A DNA stretch of 64,000 bases from Cynocephalus volans (GCF_027409185.1 NC_084463.1:156724369-156788368); one strand, 5' to 3'. Positions 34,311-46,796 are shown, numbered from the stretch's first letter. Translations and numbers: made by a program. The notes: generated by a model not told the origin, from the letters alone.

Positions 34311-36629
34311 GATGTCATCTGCACCTTGCAGCCCAGCCTGGCCCACAGGGAGGCAGACTAGTGGCTCAGCTGCTGTCCCCCCACTCCCAGCCTCCACCAC
34401 TGCTCCTTCATGGGTGGGTGTTGGTGGAGCAGCTCTGCTGGCCCCAGAGCCTGGCTGTACCCAGCACAGTCTTGAGCGGCAGGCCCGGGGGCTGTCCGCA
34501 GCCTGGTCAGGGCTCCATGTGGGAGGTGGGCGGCTCCAGCTGGTTCCAGCGTTGGAGGAGGGGAGTAGAGGACAGGGAGTCTCTCGGCTATAAATCCAGC
34601 CTGACTTAGGACCCGGTGACAGTGCCACAGACTGGGTGAGTCCCTAAACCAGAGACTAGGCTGGGCCCCAACCATGGCCGGCCCATAGTAAGGTGGAGGG
34701 GGGGGCATCAACCAGCCCCTCCCCACTCCAAGACACACACGTGTGCAAGTACACACTGTCAACACTAAAGCACATACAATTGCAAGCAAAAATGCCACAG
34801 AGCTCCAAAGACGTGCACATGTGAGCACACATAGACACGTACTTGCCAACAAACAAGTACACGTAAATTCACATAACCACACACGAGATGCAAAACAAAC
34901 GTGTACACAAGCACACAGACCACATCAACATCCAAGGCGTTTCACATGCAGACACCCCACCCCCCCATTTCATGTCTCCGTTTCTGCTTCCCCATCAGCA
35001 TCCTTTTTCAGCTCATGTTTCCTGCTCATCCTACCTCTACCTGGCTCAAAAGGAGATATGGTGTCAGGGACACAGGTGCCCGATTACACCCTCTATCCAT
35101 GGCCTCCCCATCTCCCGTTGTGCTGCACAGAGTTTTCAGGACATGGGAGCTGGGGCCACCCACGACGATTCCTGAGCTGGGGCTGTGAACCCCAGCACTC
35201 AAGAAGAGGGGGCCATGCAGCACCCATGTGCTCCCCCAGCCTCTGCCTTCTTCCCCACCACAAACCAGATCGGGGGCAGCAAGAGGGAACTCATCCAGGC
35301 CTCCCTGTTTGGGTCCTGGGCCCCAGCCCAGAGGGCTGTGTGAGGACAGGGTGGCCCAGGGAGTGGGGTAGGGGGCAGTCCAGGAGGCGCCAAGGCTAAG
35401 CCAAGGTTGTTTTGGAGTCCCTGCCATCTCACAGAGGAGGGGACAGGCATGGAGAGGTGGCAAGACTTGTCCCAGGTCACACAGCCAGGAAAGATCTTGG
35501 TTGGGGCCTGCTGGTAAGGGGTGGAGGGAAAGCCTGGAGTGGCAGCAGCCTGGTGGGGTGTGAGTTGACTTCAGGGAACACCAGGCTTCCTTCTGGACCA
35601 CCGCCCACTGACTTGCTCTGGCAGGCCTCATGCGGGAGGGGAGGAGTAAGCTGCACCTTGAATTCATGGGCAAAGTGGCCAGGGGGAGGCCCTAAAGGAG
35701 GGGAGACGTCATGAGGACACAGTGTAGGGACAAGATCAAGGCTTGGCCAGGGAAAGAGGATAGTGAGGCTGAAAGTGGGCACCCTAGTGGAGAAGGTGGG
35801 TTGGTTAGATTTCGGGGGGCCATAAAGGCCATGCTAAGGAGCCCTCCTGTGTCCCCTCCTCAATTATGAGGTTCAACGAGGGCACAAACCATGTCTATCT
35901 GGTTCGCAGTTGAAACTCCAAAACCCAGGACAGTGCCTGGAATGTTTGGAGATGCTCGGTAGATAATAGATGAATGAATGAGTGAGTGCTGCCTGCCAGT
36001 GGGGATACCAGGTATGGGCTTCTGGGCATCACCTGCCCCAATGCCGGCATGTCAGTCACCCAGGCTCCCTGCACCTGTGCAGCCTGGCAGCTGAGACCCT
36101 GCTGTGCCACCCACACTGTGGTCCCTCGGGACCACTGCTCTGCCCACGATGCTGTGCCTTTTCTCTCTGCATGTGCCCCTTGGAGTCCCCTCTCCAGCTT
36201 CTGGCCAGCCCCTGTAGAGGCCTAAGAACCTCCACATTCCAACGTTGACCCCTGGCAGGCCCCGAACCAGGGCAGAGGCAGTGCTGGGGAATCCTCTCTG
36301 TGACCCCAGGGCATAGGTGGACACTTCCTACCTTGGACTCCTCAGGATACTGAACCCCTGTTGAAGGGACTGTCTCGCTGTGTGGCCTTTGCCACATCAC
36401 TCTCCCACTCTGGGCTGTCTGGGGAGGGTGGGAGAGTTCCTGCGTCCAGGAGGCCAGGCCATGAGAGCTTCAGGTAGGAGACTTTGGAAGCCCCTTGGGG
36501 GCGGCCTTGAGAGAGAAGCAGGCAAGGGGCGCTGACAATGTGGCTTTGGTGGCTTCGTTTTCGGTGGCCCTGTCCCCTTGCCCCAGAGCCCTTTCCTCTC
36601 CAGGCCCAGGTGGTCAGCACAGTGTACCT

Positions 36630-36850
36630 GTCCCAGGCCTGACCTCTGGAGTCAGACTGCCGAGGTTCAAATCCCAGCTCTTCACCACCTGAGGCTGGTC
36701 CCTGCCACCAGGTGTGTGACCTCCAGTCGGTCACCTAGCCTTTCTGAGCTTCAGCTCATAGCAGCACCTACCTTGTGGACAAGATGAGATGATGTGTGGA
36801 GCGCTTAGCACACAAACAGTAGCTGCTCTGATGCTGCAGCAGAGGAGACA
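36630..36850 (+). repeat. MIR SINE relic
   Basis: Forward MIR: 'ctggagtcagactgccgagg', 'ttcaaatcccagctcttcac', 'gagcgcttagcacacaaac'. Confidence 0.8.
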
Positions 36851-37554
36851 GCGGCCATGATAGTGGTAGGGTCTCGATCAAGGCCACACTGTGCATAGCC
36901 AGCGCATCTGGCCTCTCTTTGGCTTGACCCTGGATGGGCCCCCTCTGGATCATGGGTGGGTGATCAACTGGTTCAGCCTTACCTGGTGGCCTCGACTGCC
37001 CCTCAAGGGGCTGGGTCCCACCCTGTCCCTAAGGCCAACTTTTGCCAGGCCCTCCTGCTTCTCACCTCCCCTGGTGACCAGGCTTTGGGCGTTTGGTTGA
37101 ATCACTCCTTCCAGTGGGTGACTATTGTAAGCTGCTACCCAAAGCTTCCTGGCCGGGTATTTTAGAAAACTTTCTGAGGTGTACAATGATGATGATTAAC
37201 CTTTATTAAGCCCCCACAGCTGCCGGGTGCTGAGAATATTCCGTGGGCTGTCACCCTTTCAGCAAGAACACAGAGGGGCCTCCCTCTGGAGGTTTGGGGA
37301 CGCGGGTGGGTGTGGTGCTCATGGCATTGGTGTGGGGGCGTGGAGCCTGCAGGCTGATGGGAGTGCAGGGTTGGGCTGAGGCTGTGTGCCACACGATCAG
37401 GCCACACCTCTGACGCACACGGTGTGTGTGAGGCTGCTGCCCATCACCGCCGCGTGGCAGCTCATGTGGACAGGTACCAGCTGGCCTGGGTCACGTGATG
37501 ACACTCAGAGCCACCAGCTCATGGGCTTGACAGCTGTCCAGCTGGGAAAACAGG

Positions 37555-37638
37555 AGTGGGGGTGGGGGTGATGGTGTTTAAAGGCATCTGTCCATGGGAA
37601 CTGGAGGCCCGGGGGTGGGGGTGGGGGTGGGGGTGGGG
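37555..37638 (+). repeat. (GGGGGT)n tract with G-quadruplex potential
   Basis: Two nearby GGGGGT tandem runs, 'gtgggggtgggggtg' at about 37556-37570 and a longer one at 37611-37638. Four or more G-runs lie within a few bases of each other, the pattern of an intramolecular G-quadruplex. Confidence 0.75.
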
Positions 37639-38951
37639 AAGCCCCGGGAGGGGAGGTGAGGACGGCACACACAGACAGATGGAGCACGTGAAACGCTGAA
37701 TCGGTTCCCCATTTCCTCTCTGACCATCTGGAGGGCCGCCCATTCCCGCAGAATCGTTCCCTGAACAAATAAATAGGCAAGGACAGAGGAGGAATCAGAC
37801 GCAGGAACCCCCCACCAAGGGCCTCTGTTGAAAGGTCTGAGGGGACCTCACAGGGTCTGCAGTCCTCTCATACTCCTTGTTTCCTCAAGACACTACTGCA
37901 AACGCGGATCTGCCAAGAAAAGTTCTTTGAGTCATAAACGTCACCCCTGGAAGGACTTTTGTGATAACCAGTTCAACCTGAGCCAGAGAGAAATAACCTG
38001 CCCAAAGCCACCTGGCTTAGTGAATGCATGCTGTCACTCTCTGTTCTGAATACGAGACCTTCCTTTTTCATCACAGGGCTTAACTGGGGGTCCTGGGTGG
38101 GCAGGAGTGGGAGTCTGGAAGCTTCCTGGGAGAGCCAGGCATCACATTTGCAACCAGCCATGAGCATGGGGGCTTTGTTTTCTTTTGCTAAAGAAGGGGT
38201 GCATGAATGTGAGTATGTGTCTGTGAGTATGTCTTCAGAGGTCCCTAGGCGTCTGTCTCACCCACCTGTCCTAAGATTGAATGAGATGCTGTGGAGCTAG
38301 GGCTGGGTCTGGAGCTCACAGACCCCTCAAGCCCGTTCACAAACCCTTCACACGCTGGTCTAGGAGCTAGGTAACCAGCCAAAAGGTCCTTGGAGCCTTG
38401 GTTGAAGAGCATGGCCACATGGGGCAGACACCCGAGGTAGTCAACGCCAGCCAGGTGGTGGCGACACACATGCACACTAACTCCACCCACACACAACTTG
38501 CTTATAAAGAATGTGCTGCACGACCCCCAACCGGACCTAAGGCAAGGGGGCCTGATTAAATTATTCTATTTTCCCAACAGATGCTGAGGGAGCTGTGTTC
38601 AGGAAAGACTTTAGGAGACCCTGGGCATGAGCAGCCTCGCTAGGAGGCCCGATGACAAGGTGTGGTCCCTATGGTAAGATAGTCTTGCAGCAGAGTCATG
38701 CTTTCGTGGTGGGCTTTGGCACCAAGGACAGGAGGCTGGCATTGAAGAACACAGGCAAGCTTACTGCTTAGCATGAAGAGGCATCTCGTAGTGCGGGGGC
38801 TCATGGGTGCCAGTGGAAGGCCCAGGGGAATGGTGTGACCACTGAGTGACCACAGGCTGATGAAGTCTGACTCTGGGAGGTATCTGTCAGAGTTCTTTGC
38901 AAGCAGCTGAAACCGGCTTTGGCTAATTTAATCAGAAAAGGAATTTATTTT

Positions 38952-39036
38952 TTTTGGAGGCTGGCTGGTACAGGAAAGCCTTGACCTTGGTGTTACAGGG
39001 CCATGCTCTAACAAACTGAACTAACTGGCCAGCCCA
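38952..39036 (-). repeat. tRNA-Ile-like SINE monomer
   Basis: Reverse monomer ending 'gaactaactggccagccc'. Flanked by aaaaggaatttatt (38936-) and aaaagaaatttatt (39037-), a one-mismatch target duplication. Confidence 0.85.
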
Positions 39037-39618
39037 GAAAAGAAATTTATTAAAAGGACTTGGGCAGTCACAGAATCTTTAGGTGGACCCGAGAATAGAG
39101 CTTAGAGGTCACCCAGCCAGGAACCTGGCTGAAATCACTCCCTGGCTCTTGGCCTGTGAGCACTCCAGGGCCTGCCCTGCTGCCAGGCACTGGACACAGG
39201 TTCTGCTGCCACTCCTCCCACCTCCTCCGGAAGGATCCTGCATGGTCCAGTCTGCCCAGCAGTTCTCATTTCCAATTCAAAATCTGGGGTGGGTGCTTCT
39301 GGGAGCTACTCCCAGGTTGCATGTTTGCAAAGGATGCTGGGAAGGTGAGTTCCCAGTGTTTTCAGCTTCCATGGTGGGATGGGTGGGCTCTATTTTGTCA
39401 GGTGATGGGATTCTCCAACATAGGAAGGGGCTTTGGATGCTGGGAGGCCCAAAGACTTAAATGTCCTTCACATGCTGGTTACCATCACTATGAAGGGAAT
39501 GAGCAATTGTGGAGTAACTTCTGTGAGTTGGGTGCATCAGATGGCTCACCTATGTGGCAAGGATGCTGTTGGCTCTATAAGGGCCTTTTGCGAGGCATAG
39601 GAAAAGATGCTCTTCTTT

Positions 39619-39705
39619 GGGCTGGCCAATCAGCTCACTTGGGGGAGTGTGGTGCTGCTAATGCTAACGTCACAGGTTTGAATCTCTATGCTGGCAAACT
39701 GCAAG
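39619..39705 (+). repeat. tRNA-Ile-like SINE monomer, diverged
   Basis: Forward half-unit 'gggctggccaatcagctcac' to 'ctctatgctggcaaactgc'. Single unit and old. Confidence 0.75.
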
Positions 39706-40629
39706 AAGTAAAGCACCTTTCCTCAGAATGCTTGACTATAGTCTAGGTTCCTGATGCCAAGCGGGCCCTTTAGACTTGGTTCCGTTGTATGCTAAGAGCT
39801 CAAATCCACTCAGTCCCTGTCATTGGGAAGAGGCAAGCAACCACCCATGTCGACCCCACATCTATCCTCCCTGCATCTACCCAGAAACAACTGTGACCTT
39901 CTGGCCTCTGGTTGCCAGGGTCATGCAATCTTTGTGACACAGGTGTGTGGAGGATTGAGGTGACGGGCTGGCTTGCCTCCATTTCTACTCTACTGAGGCC
40001 TCTCCACACAGGTAGGGGCTTTGTTGCATCTTCAGGCCATACCTGGTAAGGGAAGTGCAGGTTGGTCCCCTCTGCCCTGGTGTCCCAATATACCTGGTGT
40101 TTCATGCCACCCAGGCTGGGCCCAGAAAAGGTAGAGCTGAGGACTCCTTTTCAAGCTGGCATCTGTGTTTAGGGGTGACACTCTGGCGCTTCTCTCCCAC
40201 CTGCCAGTTGAGCCCTTATCTCCTTTCGGGTGGGATCTTTGCTTCTGTGATGATGGCTGCTTCCCCAATCCACAGCTTATGGCATCAGCTCCTTGCTCTC
40301 TAAGTTCAAAGCCAAGTGTTTGGATCTACAAAAAATATTTCTCTTTCAAAACCTGACTCTTTCTTGTAGGGCTAAGTCTCAGCTTTGGGTTTCAAAGCCT
40401 CTTTTGCAACTCAAAGCCACAAACATTTGACTCTTTGTTGTGGATTTCCCTTGGAGAGCAGGGAATAATAGAAAACCAATTTAGCATCTGAATGGAGAGG
40501 AATGGATATAAGGAAATTGTCTATTGTGGAACAGCAGTTAATACCTCAAAATGATAACACCCAGCTGCAATATTATCTCACTGATGCTTCATGGTAATCT
40601 CGAGGACAGGGTGATTATGCCCGTTCCAG

Positions 40630-41230
40630 AGCTGGGACTAGGGTGAGGGAAGGAAGGGAGTTGCCCCAGGCACAATATTTAAAGAAGTGCCAAACAACTC
40701 CACAATTGAGGTCAGTAATAGTTTGATGCAATCATTTTTAAAATAAAAATTAATGCCAAAATCCATGATGAGCAAAATATCAAAATTTTATTTAACACAG
40801 GATCAGTATTACTGATTTTTTCCTTCTGCGGCAGGCTCCGGTAATGGCTCAGCACAGCGCTGGTCCTGATTTGGTCTTTATTTGAAATTTTAATCTTCTA
40901 TTCATCATGGATTTTTTGCCATTAGTTTTGAATTTTTAAAAACATTGCATTCAACTTTTGTTTTTTTCTTTTTTAAAAGATGACCGGTAAGGGGATCTTA
41001 ACCCTTGACTTGGTGTTGTCAGCACCACGCTCAGCCAGTGAGCGAACCGGCCATCCCTATATAGGGATCCGAACCTGTGGCCTTGGTGTTATCAGCACCA
41101 CACTCTCCCAAGTGAGCCACAGGCCAACACTTTAAACTATTATTTATCTTGATTTTGAGGTTTATTGGTGGTTTCCCCTTTTAAATTTCGTGCCCAGGAC
41201 AAGTGCCTCCCTCGCCTCACCCTTGTCCTG
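40630..41230. mobile_element. Terminal-inverted-repeat DNA transposon fossil with nested SINE
   Basis: The left end, 'gggactagggtgaggg' to 'gccccaggcacaatattt' (about 40632-40680), pairs with the reverse complement of the right end, 'aaatttcgtgcccaggac' to 'ctcgcctcacccttgtcctg' (about 41183-41230). The inverted repeat is roughly 45 bases and imperfect. The interior is AT-rich and noncoding, and a dimeric SINE has inserted at about 40966. It looks like a nonautonomous element, possibly hAT-type; superfamily not settled. Confidence 0.6.
40966..41130 (-). repeat. tRNA-Ile-like SINE dimer nested in a transposon fossil
   Basis: Reverse dimer from 'aagatgaccggtaagggg' to 'aagtgagccacaggccaac'. 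Confidence 0.9.
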
Positions 41231-41510
41231 ATTTGGGCTCTTTCTCCAGATGTAAGAATCAAGGTTCAGAGAGGGTGAGTAACTCAAGTGGACAACTGGC
41301 CCCGGGGAAACATGTGGGAGAGAGGCTCCCTACCCTCATGGAGCTCATATCCTAGTATGGAGAAGCAGACTTTAATCAAATAATTCACAGTTATTATTTA
41401 TTTAATTGTAATTGGGATAAGTACTGGAGTTCAAGAAGCTTGGGAGCTTGACGAGCTCTGGAGGATCCTGGAAGGGAAGTTTTCAGCTGAGACTTTAAGG
41501 CTGAGTAATA

Positions 41511-41593
41511 CGGGCTGGCTGCTAGCTCACTTGGAGGTCATGGGTTCAGATCCCCATACCAGCCAACTGCCCAAAGGAGAAAAAAAAAAAAAA
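41511..41593 (+). repeat. tRNA-Ile-like SINE monomer with A-tail
   Basis: Forward half-unit 'gggctggctgctagctcac' to 'ccataccagccaactgccc', then a 13-base A run. The middle of the unit is missing. Confidence 0.8.
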
Positions 41594-42884
41594 GATCAGT
41601 AACGTGAACCAAGCAGAGTGGGAGAAGTGGATTCTAAGCAGAGCAAGCAGCACATGCAAATGTCCTGGGGTGGAAAGAAGCTAGTGGGTTTGAGAAACTG
41701 AGAGGAATTCTATTAGTCCAGGCAGATTATATAACAGACAGCCCTGAAGTCTAAACTTATTAAACATTTCTTTTTTTTTTCTTCACAAATGTGAGTCAGG
41801 GGACCCAGGTTCCTTTCTGTCCTTAGCACTGCAGAAGATGAGAGGGAAGACTGCCCATCAATGTGGTGTGTTTCACTCCTACCCACGTCCATTGGCCCAG
41901 TGCTCATCTAAGCCCCACCTCGGGACCAGGACAAGTAGTTTTTCTGATTGTCCAGGAAGAAATGGAGAAAATAGAAGTTGGTGACCCTCAGCAGCCCCTG
42001 ACACAGGGAGAGGGACCAGGCCAGGCTAGTCCTTGGAAGTCATGGGTGGGACCTGGTTCTGTATTCTTGGGGCAGAAGATCTGATTTGCACTTGGCCACA
42101 GGTCCAGGAAGGTATTAACATAACCATAGGGCAGCTGCCAGCCATGACGACTGTGGCCTTTTCCCAGGAGGAAGGAGCTATCCTGCCTGGAACCAGAGTT
42201 GCAGCGTGGCGGCTTACCAGAACCCATTAGGACGGTCAGGCTTCTGTCTGCGTGTATCATGGAGGTGTGGCTCTGGGCGCCACATGAGCCACTCCCCTTC
42301 CTCACACTCCCTGGGCCCCTGTTGCTTGCGCTCTGGTATCCTTTGGAGGGTGGGGGCAGTCAGGGAAGAACTCTCAGCTTTCACCAGAGTAGGCAGGTAA
42401 CCACAGAGCTAGGGTTTCAGGGGAATGTGATCCCCAGGGCGTGCCTGGGGTCTGGTTTCTAGGGGGGTTGGAGGAGCAGGTTAGCAGTGGCTGAGCCAGC
42501 CTGCTGAGTTTGGCCATCCACTGAAGGGCTCTGGGCCAATGGTGGACCCAGACTGCCTGGAATTTGCTCTCATGTAGACCCAGAGCCCAGATCACAGACC
42601 TAGGGTGATCCTGGACTTGGGGGCCTCTGCTCTGTCCTCTTTCTTGAACCTGTTTTGGGGATCCTCGGCTTAGCCCTGTGGGTTTCATTAGGCAAACACA
42701 CTGAGCTCTGGGGCTTGGGATGGGAAATGCGGAATGGTGTGGCTCTCAGACACGCTTGTCCTCTCTGGCAACATCAAAATCTTCAAGTAGGGCACTCCTG
42801 GAAATCTTTTTGCTGGTTGCAGGATGGGAGCAAGCATTTGGGCACCCTGGGTGATTTCTTTAATTTCTCCCAGTTGAGAGAGAC

Positions 42885-43115
42885 AATGAGACATAGTAGG
42901 AAAAGCTCAGGCTTTTCAATAAAATGGATCGGGTGTGTATCATGGCTTTGCCCCTTGCAGCTGTGTGACCTTGATCGAGCTACTTAACCTCTCTGAATGT
43001 GCTTTCTCATCTGTGGAGTGGGAGGTGGTACGGAACATAGTACCTACCTGGCAGAGCTGCGGTGAAGGGTAAATTAGATAACCTGTAGGTGCTCGGTAAT
43101 TGACAACTATCATTA
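42885..43115 (+). repeat. MIR SINE relic
   Basis: Forward MIR: 'gacatagtaggaaaagctca', 'cagctgtgtgaccttgatcg', 'gtaggtgctcggtaattgac'. Confidence 0.8.
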
Positions 43116-43254
43116 TCATGTGGGAGAGAACCAAGGTGAGAGGGATGCAGGTTGCCCAGACTCCTCCCTGACACACTCGCGCGTGCACACGCAGGCACAC
43201 ACACCATTCCTGCGGCTGCCAAAGGGATCCTGTTAAAAGTGTGTCCTCTGCTCA

Positions 43255-43770
43255 AAGTCCACCACCCAGAGTCAAAGCCAAAGTCTTTATGAAGGCCACA
43301 GACCCTCTGTGGTCCGCCCCCTCCTCACTTTCTCTCTCCGACCTCATCAGCCACCACTAGGCTTCTTGCTGATCCAGGAAGGCCCAGGCACACTCTCGCC
43401 CCCGAGTCTAGACACTTTCGTCCCCTCTGCCAGGAACACGCCCCCATTTCGCCCAACCCCACCAGACATCTGCCTAGCTTGCTCCCTCACCCCGTCCCAT
43501 CTCTGCTCAATGCCGTCCTCTCAATGAGGCCCCCCTGGTAGTTAAGTGGCGGCCCCCACCTCCCCATTTCTCTGTCCTCCTCCTCCTCTCCTTTCCTTGC
43601 TTTATTTCTCCCATAGCCTGATTATCACCTGGCACACGTATTTTGTTGATTATCTCCACTCTCAAGAACATAAGTTCCACAAAGGCAGGGATTTTTGTCT
43701 ATTGTGTTCACATTCACAGTAATTCCCAGGGCCTAGGCACAGAAGTAGGTGCTTAATGTTTGTTGAATGA
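43255..43770 (+). repeat. L2 LINE 3' end
   Basis: L2 3' text: 'ggccacagaccctctgtggt', 'cgtcccctctgccaggaac', 'aagttccacaaaggcaggga', 'gtaggtgcttaatgtttgtt'. Confidence 0.8.
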
Positions 43771-44284
43771 ATACTCGAAAGATGTCAGGGACTCACGTGC
43801 TGGCTAGTGCTGGTCAGGGGGCGTGGGCCATGGCAGGAAGGAGATCATCACTTTCCTTTTTTGACAAATGAGTGAGTTGGAATAGACCCCCCCCCCTCAG
43901 GAGACCATGAACCTGTGGGAATGGTGCATGTCATTGCGTGCGTCCCTGCCTCCATGCATTTTTCTGGAACTCGAGTCCCTAGCTTCTTGCAGACATTTAA
44001 CAGTCTATGACCTCCCGGTGGAGCCAAGCACCTTCCCTGCTCTGACATTTCATGGTTGGCTCTGATAGGCTCCAATCTTTGCTTTCTACGCACCTATGAT
44101 GCTAACACTCCAAGATCTTATTCAAGTCTCAGCAGCCACAGTGATCCTGACCCCAAGGCAGGGAGGGGGAATCAGAGGGGGCCTTGGCAGGGTCAGGGTG
44201 GAGGGCGCAGGCGTGCCTGTGGGGACACGGGAGGGAAGACCAAAGGAGACGTCTACATTACATGTGCTGTTTTCTTCCTTTTAT

Positions 44285-44425
44285 TTAAAAGAAAGTATAT
44301 TTAAAGCAAGTGTGACAAAACGTGAACAGTTGTCAATGCTGGATACTGGGCACAGAGGTGTTTATCACAGAGAGCTTTGTGCTTTTTCTGTATTTCAAAA
44401 AATTCTTTAAAAAAATACAGATTTG
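44285..44425 (+). repeat. L1 3' end fragment
   Basis: 'acagttgtcaatgctggata', then 'gctttttctgtatttcaaaa', then an A-rich end. This is the usual tail of an old L1M element. Confidence 0.6.
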
Positions 44426-44654
44426 GGGGTGGGCAGGACAGTTTATAGCTCTTGATTAGGAACAGAGAGACAATTTCCAGGGGGCCTCGGGAACCTGAAC
44501 TTTGGATATTTTTGCAGTGTGTGGGTGGGTGGGAAGAGGGGATGGCTGGGGTCTGGGCCCACACCTGGAGAGCCCCCCTCCTCCCCTGCACCCCCTCTCA
44601 GGTCTCAGTTTCCTGCCTTCCTGGGGAGTGGGGAAAGGCTGAGAGGCCCCGTGC

Positions 44655-44790
44655 TGGGGGTGAAGCTAATTCATTAGTGACGCCTCGACAAGGACCGGGC
44701 GCCCGCAGCGCCAGCGTGATTCATCATCATGATTGCCCCGCTGCCAGCCTGCGTGGGCTCGGAACGCCAGCACATTTTACCTTTACCCAC
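44655..44790. promoter_or_regulatory. Candidate enhancer block with paired homeodomain and Hox/Pbx-like sites
   Basis: Nonrepetitive DNA with TAATTCATTA at 44667-44676 (TAAT-NN-ATTA, the dimeric homeodomain site), TGATTCAT at 44718-44725 (the Hox-Pbx pattern TGATNNAT), and the palindrome ATCATGAT just after it. These AT-rich sites are embedded in GC-rich DNA, about 2.3 kb upstream of the LRRC10B start. The motifs are seen directly; the function is inferred. Confidence 0.35.
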
Positions 44791-45534
44791 TGAGAAGGGC
44801 CTGGTGGGAGGTGAAGGTACAGGATCTACCCAGAGCAAGAAAAAGACTCGAGAGGAAGCAAAAGACTCGGAGAAAGAAGAGGGCTGGTGCTCCATGCTCC
44901 CGGCCCCAGGAAGCCCTGCCAAGCTCCTGCTGGAGCGTAGGGTCCCATGCAGCTGCTGCCCATGCGACAGAGCCCAAGAGGGCGCCTAGTGCTGGAGTGC
45001 CAGCCGCAAGCAGGTGCTGAGGGTGGGCTGGCTGGGCTTCCTCCTCCACAGCGAATGTTCCTTTGGGGGCAGAGGAGTAAGGAAGTGCTCATCTTATCCC
45101 ATCAGCCTGCCTGGGTTTTCCCCGGCTTTCTGCTCCCTGAAGTGTTCACCTCTTCTGAGAAGTCTCCCGAATGAGTAGAAGGGACAGAGTCGGGTTGGGG
45201 CTCATGTGAAGTCTGGGAGGAGCTTGAAGCCCCTCCGGCTGGGGCTGAGAATCCTTGTAGATCCCAGGTCTGGTGTCTGGGCTCTCTGCACTCTGCCTCT
45301 GCCTGGGTCCCCTACCTCGGCCTGGAGTCCTGGCTGCATCTTGTCAATCTTTCCCAGGATGGGGGTCCATGGCTAGTCCCCGGTTCAGAGTAACACCTGC
45401 CTCTGTGTCCCCATCACCTGTTCACTCCACAACATCCCTTGCCAGAGTACTACTATTACTCTGCCCTTTCATTCCTTCATCTAACAAATATATATATTGA
45501 GTATCTGAGCAAAAATAAGCCAGGAGCAAAAACA

Positions 45535-45790
45535 GTACGTGCTGAGTAATTTCATTTCCATGAACTTCAAGAACAGGCAACGCTGGTCCGTGATGGTAGA
45601 GGTCAGGATCATTGTTGCCTCTGGGAGGTGGGGATGGACTGGAAGAGGCGCAAGGGCACTGTTGGATGACAGAAATGTGACATGTGTACATTTGTCAAAA
45701 CACATCCAATGGTACACTTACGATCTATGCATTTCACTGGATGTAGAGTTTGCCTCCGTTTTTTCAAATGTTAAAATTTTTCCTTGAATG
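45535..45790 (+). repeat. L1 3' end fragment
   Basis: Old L1M tail: 'atttccatgaacttcaagaa', 'ttgcctctgggaggtgggga', 'tgtacatttgtcaaaacaca', 'tcactggatgtagagtttgc'. Confidence 0.8.
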
Positions 45791-45834
45791 TCTCCAGACC
45801 CTGTGCCAGCAGGGGAGGAGACAGACACACTGGT

Positions 45835-46060
45835 CTATCGTTAAGAGCACGGGCTCTTCAGTCACCTTACCTGGCTTCAGATCCCAGCCGCTCACCAGCT
45901 GGGTGACCTTGGACACATCACCCAGCTCAAGTCAAACCTCTCTGAACCTCAGTTTCCCCATCTTTAAAATTGGGGTAACGAGGGTGTCTACCTCACAGGC
46001 TGTGGCAAGGATTCAATACAATGTGTTTGGCACGGTGTTGGGCACATGGGAGGCTCGCAA
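45835..46060 (+). repeat. MIR SINE relic
   Basis: Near full-length forward MIR: 'cgttaagagcacgggctctt', 'gctgggtgaccttggacaca', 'cctcagtttccccatcttta', 'gttgggcacatgggaggctc'. Confidence 0.9.
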
Positions 46061-46772
46061 CAGGTGGGAGCGAGGTTGCCCGCCAGGAGCTCTGGCAGGA
46101 GGGCTCCGAATGCGAGCGGAGGAGGCAGGGGCGAGCGGCTGCCGCTGGGGGGAGCATGTGCAAGAAGAGACACAGAATTAGGGCGGTCATCCTCGGTGGC
46201 GCTCAAAGGCGTTCACGTGTCGCACTCCCCTGTCCACCGCAGCCACACACATTCCCTGAGCATGGACGGAGGGCACAGGCGCGAGTGCATGGGGTGATGG
46301 GCAAGCTGCTGGGCAGTGGACGGGGCCGGGGCGGAGCCAAGCCCGAGGGCCCCGCCAATCCTCAGACGTGAGAAGGGCCACAAAGTAACACTGTTCTGAG
46401 TTACTATCCCGAAGTGACCCCAGCAGGGAGACCGGTCGCACGCCGCTGGACGTGAATGGCCGGCAGTGACCGCGCCCTCAGCCCCTCCACGAGAGTCACT
46501 TGTCCAGAGTCCTGGGTCCCCGGTTTCTTCCTCTTGGACCCGCGGCTCAGGGGCCACTGGAGGAGTAGACAGCGTCGGACGTCGGGTCTCGGTGCCAGCG
46601 CAGTGCCAGGTTTGTCGGGAGCGGACCCCTCCGGCTTGTGCTGGCCCCCGGGGCGGGAAGGAGGGACCGGCGGGGGGCGGGCTCGGGCGCCCGGACCCCG
46701 CTGGGGTGGTGCCGTGGCCCCGCCCCGCCCCGCCCTCCCTCCGCCTCATTGGCAGCCGCACGCGCGTCGGGG

Positions 46773-46786
46773 GTTGCCAGGGCGAC
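46773..46786 (+). promoter_or_regulatory. X-box-like RFX site upstream of LRRC10B
   Basis: GTTGCCAGGGCGAC resembles the RFX palindrome GTTGCCATGGCAAC with two mismatches. It lies 287 bases before the ATG and close to the reverse CCAAT box, a spacing often seen in RFX target promoters. Confidence 0.45.
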
Positions 46787-46796
46787 GGGTCGCTAA

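Larger units (their letters stand above)
33446..46300. other. SAXO4-LRRC10B intergenic region
   Basis: I found no exon chain. Besides the repeats listed, it holds a CA/AC-rich low-complexity stretch (34735-34925). I see nothing specific in 34930-36620, 36860-37550, 37650-38940, 39720-40620, 41600-42880 or 43780-44280. Confidence 0.65.
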
